A stretch of DNA of 64,000 nucleotides from Druceiella hillmani (taxonomy: Eukaryota; Arthropoda; Insecta; Lepidoptera; Hepialidae): contig JAYKKI010000063.1 of NCBI GenBank assembly GCA_039881145.1, forward strand, positions 11,482,501-11,546,500, in the 5' to 3' direction. Below, one piece after another: positions 59,321-64,000 of the stretch (position 1 is the first letter of the stretch; every line of letters begins with the position of its first letter). The position numbers were made by a program, and so were the translations under genes. The notes under the pieces are model-generated. The model was not told the DNA's origin, did not search any database, and was given only the letters and a program-made list of their open reading frames with translations.

Positions 59321-61790
59321 TCTAACGGACTTATGAAAGAAACATCGAGTCCATACCAAAGAAATATGATTTTCCATTTTTGTTTCTATCACACCGTTGA
59401 CATGTCAAATCTAATGCTTATAGAGGAACACTCCCAAATATCGCATATTAATATGATGACATGATCCGTTTTCAAGTTGACATCACTTTCTCATGATTAA
59501 GCTCAATTTCCAGGTATCTCAGCAAACTGCATTCCCTCATGTATCAGCATTCCTAATCTTTATAAACGCTCGATATAAGCTCCGTAGTGTCGAAGCCTAA
59601 AATCTCATTTCACATCAGTCCACTTCCAATTCCATTGCTATAATTATATTTAGTATATATAGTCCAAGTGTAATGTTTTATCTATCATATTAATATTTAA
59701 AAAAGTATGTTTCAATCATATTAAGAAATTGATTGTTTTTTTAAGTTATACTTGAAGATCGTTCAAATAAAATATAACACGTTAATGAACGTGTTTACAT
59801 TTATAAGTACTTATTTATGTCTAAAAGTACTTTCGAAATAAAATGAAAGAAAAAATAAAAACGAGTTATTGTTTTGAAAATATACCTATATCCAAGCGAC
59901 TGATCGCTTGGATCGTCTAAGGTACTTTTATTTTTGAGTCAATATCTTCGCGCGACATTCTAAAGAAAAAGTCTGATAGAGATCCCATGATAACCTGGAA
60001 GTTCAACTGGTTGCTGGTGGATGAAATGAACACAAAAAGGAAAACAATTAATTTTAAAGTTCAAATAATAATGGACAGCACTTTTAATAAATCGCAGATT
60101 GAAAAGAAAGACTTCACGTGAGAAATGATCATTTTCAATAAACATTCTATCATCAACTAACCGTCAAACTTTTCTTTCAATTTGCAAACGTCGAAAATAA
60201 ATTAATTATTAAATTTATATTTACAAATATACATACTAGGTTTCCGTCTCAATTTACAAAAGAGGAACAATCACTTAACCTCGCATTCCCAAAGGACCGA
60301 AGTCTGTTCTTAACGACTTGCACAAAATGGAGCATCTCAAGTCTTTAGGGGAATTTCAATTTCCACCATGACAATACCTGCTTGACTCCTAGCATGAATT
60401 ATGAATTGCAAAACCAACACCGGACGAAGTCATTCCCTGTTTGTCACTAAGGGCCCACTTACTCCGCCATTTAAATTGTTCAAAGTGTTAAACGCGACCA
60501 AGTTTCGTCATTTCTAAGGTCATGTTGTCATTTTGGACTAATTGGGTCGTAGTCGAGGGTTTGAATAAAGGTGTTCATTAAGCCAACTTCAGACCTCAGG
60601 ATATATTCATTTTAACTTTTCATGGGTATTTGGAAACTGAATTGTATTCGTGAGTTTATATATTTCCACTCGAATAATTTCACGAAAGTTTCCAAAGTGA
60701 ATTTCCTCTTTCTGTTAGTGTAACCCCAAAGCAATTAAATTAATTAAACTGAAATTCTGTGTCGGTGAATACGTGCAATATCACAATTAGTTAAGTATAT
60801 TTTTGGTCTCTAATATTACACTTTAGGATGAAAATAAATGGAATACTTGTCGCTTTTACATACGAATATCGGCCCCCTTAAATTGTAAATGAATTGAGTC
60901 GGTCAATTTTATAATGAACACGGTTCCTCATATTCACCTCTTTTTCTTCCAATTCAAGGTTTCAGGAACACGAACATAGCGTGCTTAAGCAGTTTACGAT
61001 TCCATCCAACTATCAACCAATTTATTATTATATCTTTATTTTACATTCTTCGTTTTTGCTGTTCTTATTTTCATGGTTTAATTTATTTAGAAACTCCTTA
61101 TTGTAGGTTTTAATATTTTATCTGTATAAATATGTCCAAAAGTTATCTAATGTTTAATCTCAGGCTCTTCTTCACTACTCTTCCTTTCTTTTCCCAAAGT
61201 GTGGCGAGAACATTTTTAGATTGATTCCTAAAGGTGTCATTACCATAAAGGGAAAATACGTGAAAAAAACATAATAAGAACACTGAATTACCAGTGTTAT
61301 CAATAATACCTACCTGTATCACTCAATATACAAAACCTAAAAAGTGTTCGTCGCGTTATCTTGTTAATGCTACGCGGTACCCGGTGTGCGTGCATAGTAA
61401 GATACTTAACGCTTGCGCTACCGTTGAAATAGTGTAACTCAATAAAAGGGCAATATTGGAAAAAAAATATTATTATTATTATAGTTGACATATTCTTCAA
61501 TTGAAACAAAATTTCGTCTTAAACATCCTTAGGGACAAAAATAATTTTTCGAACTATTGGGATTATATTGTAGAATAAAATATGTACAAGTGGTAAATAA
61601 AAACATTAAACAACTGTCGGCAATTAACAAAATTACAACATATCATTGTTACAGTATTGTATTTCATGTAAATAAAGTTAACAACAGGGTTGTAAAGATT
61701 TTCTTGACGAAATGTGCCAAATTTAACTATAATTACTGGACGTTCAATTACTTTATTATATCTAAGGTTTCTGATTACATTTAAATTTCT
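59320..61790 (+). repeat. Macrorepeat unit 4 (A-G, array end)
   Basis: A/B 59320-59690 (CTCAGCAAACTGCATTCCCT; ATAGTCCAAGTGTAATG), C 59860-60110, D 60110-60720 (GGGGAATTTCAATTTCCACC; CATTTCTAAGGTCATGTTGT), E 60740-61300, F 61300-61510 (CGGTACCCGGTGTGCGTGC in loose form near 61376), G about 61540-61790. After that the sequence no longer follows the unit, so the array ends within G. Confidence 0.7.
59890..59913. repeat. Perfect 10-bp inverted repeat in module C of unit 4
   Basis: ATCCAAGCGA and TCGCTTGGAT pair exactly around CTGA. Other units have ...AGAAGCTTA(A/T)ATCATCTAA at the same place and no such hairpin, so it arose in this copy. Confidence 0.9.
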
Positions 61791-62119
61791 TAATTATTTT
61801 ATTTTATAACATTTTACTTGTAACAATTATTATATTTTTTAATATTTTACTTATAATAATATTTACCTTATATAATCTAATACAACTAGTGTTTCCAACC
61901 CAATTGTGTGTTTAACTATACGAGAATACTTCTAATCAGATAATGTAACATTCAGAAATAAAAAAAAAGGTTTCTCATTAAATACGTGAAAGGATATTTT
62001 TAACTTTCCTTTTCTGATATAACAATATTTGCCGTCGATACAATATAAATATTTTCACGGATAATTAAGTTCTGACAAGGGTTATCTTATTATCTTATTA
62101 AATCTATATATATAAAATG

Positions 62120-62177
<58 letters not shown>

Positions 62178-62739
62178 TATATAAATGTCCACCTAGGATT
62201 GCGGTTAAATTACGTATAACACGTTTTCCTCAGAACGGAAAGTTACTCACATAGTAAACTACGTATTAATAAAGTATATACTTGTGAGAAAAAACAAAAT
62301 AATTAAACACGTGTCACTTGTTATCAAATCTGAATTAAACATTGATTATTAGATATAAAATTTGATAAGTTTTCTTGCTCATAACATAAAGATGAGTTTA
62401 CGTGAAATAAATGGATTTAAAAAAAAAGCTATAAATGCTGATAAAACAAAGTAAATACTTAAAATGATACTTTATGCGAATACCTTTCATTAAGTAACTC
62501 GGGTACAGTAGCATACACTGTTCATATATTTAATTATAAAAAATCAGCCCATTTTCACTTTAATATTATCATTTAGCTATGTACAAACAAACTACTTTTT
62601 AAATTTCAATTGATTGCACTGACGTGTTGTATACACATATGTATATATTGATAATGGCCATGACAGCGTCTAAGATCATCTTTTAAGCTTTGGTATATTT
62701 TGGTGGTCTTCTATAGTTTGGTGTAACTCATTCAGGTAG
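61791..62739. other. AT-rich stretch with a (TA)n tract, no gene
   Basis: It holds a TA microsatellite at 62124-62182, preceded by A|TCTATATATATAAAATG, which looks superficially like a Helitron 5' start. Nothing else supports an element. Confidence 0.55.
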
Positions 62740-62985
62740 AGAACACACAATTCGCTTACACAACAGACGTACAGAGAGACGTTGCCTTTTGTAATTTGTA
62801 AACATGAGTTAGAAACGCAGAATGAAGGAGGAAACAGGGCAGAATGTATGAAACATAAAACTTCTACTTCTCGAGACTGACAATCATCGTCAAATCAGTT
62901 ATCTATTATTGATGATGAGTTCCAAAAAGCAGTTAATTCTAATGATTTTGCTTTTCTCTTGTTTTTGAGAAGATACCATGAATAA
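62740..62985 (+). pseudogene. Possible BED-finger/hAT-like relic
   Basis: An open register of 82 codons with one internal stop (62878) reads YRETLPFVICKHELETQNEG, then GNRAECMKHKTSTSRD, stop, QSSSNQLSIIDDEFQKAVNS, then NDFAFLLFLRRYHE and a stop at 62983. The first half recalls a BED zinc finger (C-x2-C...GGT...L-x2-H...H), with the first cysteine read as F. The acidic-aromatic second half looks protein-like but matches no block I know. CATTCAG just upstream could be a splice acceptor. A short decayed transposase or a lone exon are both possible. Confidence 0.3.
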
Positions 62986-63328
62986 TCACATACATGGCAT
63001 GAATAATTTGATGAAGTTTTTTCGGAAATTCCCATTTTCCCTTTAATGAGACATGGTAAAACTGATTAATCTAAAATTACAGTAAACCTAATTCGATACA
63101 AACAGTAACTGTGTAAGCGCAATACGTAGCATGATTACACATTACGTAAGAGCCACATACATTATAAAAAAATACATTTAAAAAGTGGGAGTACATGTAA
63201 ACTATCCCCATAGCACATATGATATGTTCTGCTCTCTTTTGGCATTATAGAATGCTCGGTACATTAGCGCGAATTCAACTACAAATTTAGCTCAAGTTTA
63301 TCAATAAATTAATTAATAAACTGTCCAA
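62986..63328. other. AT-rich stretch without recognised gene
   Basis: Nothing supportable seen. Confidence 0.5.
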
Positions 63329-63511
63329 ATGACCACTGTGTCAATATGTGTGTGTGGGCGTGAGGTGTACACAGTCGAGGTCTCTGATGAAGAATTATCT
63401 TGTCATTTCAATGACACGCGTAGGTTTGGTTGGAATAACGACAGAGCTTTCAGGGATATGAGTATTTCCACGAAGCTTTGTTATTTCCTAGCTTTCGGTG
63501 CCTATATTTAG
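63329..63511 (+). CDS. Unidentified 60-codon reading frame
   Basis: MTTVSICVCGREVYTVEVSD then EELSCHFNDTRRFGWNNDRA, encoded by DNA clearly richer in G+C than both flanks. No family is recognised and no promoter, splice or polyadenylation context supports it. It could be the edge of an exon or a transposon scrap; chance is quite possible. Confidence 0.15.
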   Translation: MTTVSICVCGREVYTVEVSDEELSCHFNDTRRFGWNNDRAFRDMSISTKLCYFLAFGAYI

Positions 63512-64000
63512 GCAGTTGAGTAAACTAGTGAAGGATAATATTGAATCGATCTTAAATAAATTGTATGAGGTATAAATTTAAACGCTTTTAACAGTAGTGA
63601 AAAAATATAAAGTTGGTTAAGAAAGTACGAATTTAATCGATAATTAGAAGTATTCATTTCTAGTAACAACTTTTTTATAGTAAAGAGAGTGAACGTGTAG
63701 ATTTATGTATGTGAAATAGTATTTCAATTTACATCAATAGGCATTCCTTGCATATTCAAATATATTAACATTTTTTGCCACGTAAATATCATAATTCAAC
63801 TTTATCCAACTATTTATTTAATATTTTCAAATTTAACTACATGATCAAATGATCATGTAACAATTTATCCATTAACGTACGATAACAGAAATGGAATTGA
63901 AACCAATGCGCTCAGTAAACACCTGGTATTGTTTGCAAATACACATATTCTTAATTCAATAAACATGCTTCAGATGAAATGTATCTCATTCCACTTTAAT
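63512..64000. other. AT-rich window end, no gene
   Basis: No coding or repeat identity; the window ends in the same AT-rich background. Confidence 0.6.

Noticed and set aside
62103..62182. A|TCTATATATATAAAATG as a Helitron 5' end
   Set aside because: It runs straight into a TA microsatellite and no Helitron body or 3' hairpin follows.

Overview
This 64-kb window looks like gene-free nuclear DNA of an insect, most likely a moth or butterfly (or a close relative). It is very AT-rich, full of TA and CA/TG microsatellites and AT minisatellites. I found no intact protein gene, rRNA, functional tRNA, operon or CRISPR array. What can be recognised is the debris of several eukaryotic transposon classes. 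The lepidopteran assignment is an inference from a decayed interspersed repeat at about 43.5-43.9 kb, Helitron-like termini, and tRNA-derived SINEs; it was not checked against a database.

Layout. 0-7.7 kb: featureless AT-rich DNA with microsatellites. 7.68-9.97 kb: a satellite block of about 36 copies of a ~64-bp unit with higher-order structure. 10.16-10.84 kb: decayed RTE-type reverse transcriptase. 11.2-11.6 kb: a dispersed repeat with a second copy at 31.9-32.3 kb. 14.4-15.1 kb: mariner transposase relic. 15.39-15.85 kb: an inverted fragment of the 45-62 kb repeat, split by a tRNA-derived SINE. 17-25 kb: two minisatellites, three perfect hairpins and one isolated fragment of the 45-62 kb repeat. 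27.35-29.0 kb: a non-LTR C-terminal fragment next to a decayed P-element/THAP-type transposase. 33.9-37.9 kb: Helitron-like termini, a second SINE, a Helitron-type N-terminal repeat protein with six internal stops, and a tRNA-like SINE head. 39.7-39.95 kb: an unexplained GC-rich island. 43.5-43.9 kb: the interspersed repeat.

45.2-61.8 kb is the most unusual part. It is a head-to-tail series of diverged copies of one composite unit, about 5.7 kb when complete. I divided the unit into modules A to N and followed their order through five full or partial copies. It includes a degenerate 7-bp repeat tract and a GC-rich core, and shows no reading frame kept across all copies. Two modules also occur alone elsewhere in the window. 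It may be an ancient macrosatellite, a tandemly duplicated locus, or a large unrecognised mobile element; the sequence alone does not decide. 62.7-63.0 kb holds a weak BED-finger-like relic.

Because every coding trace is broken, nothing here forms a working pathway. The value of the window lies in repeat structure, insertion history and a few unexplained elements.
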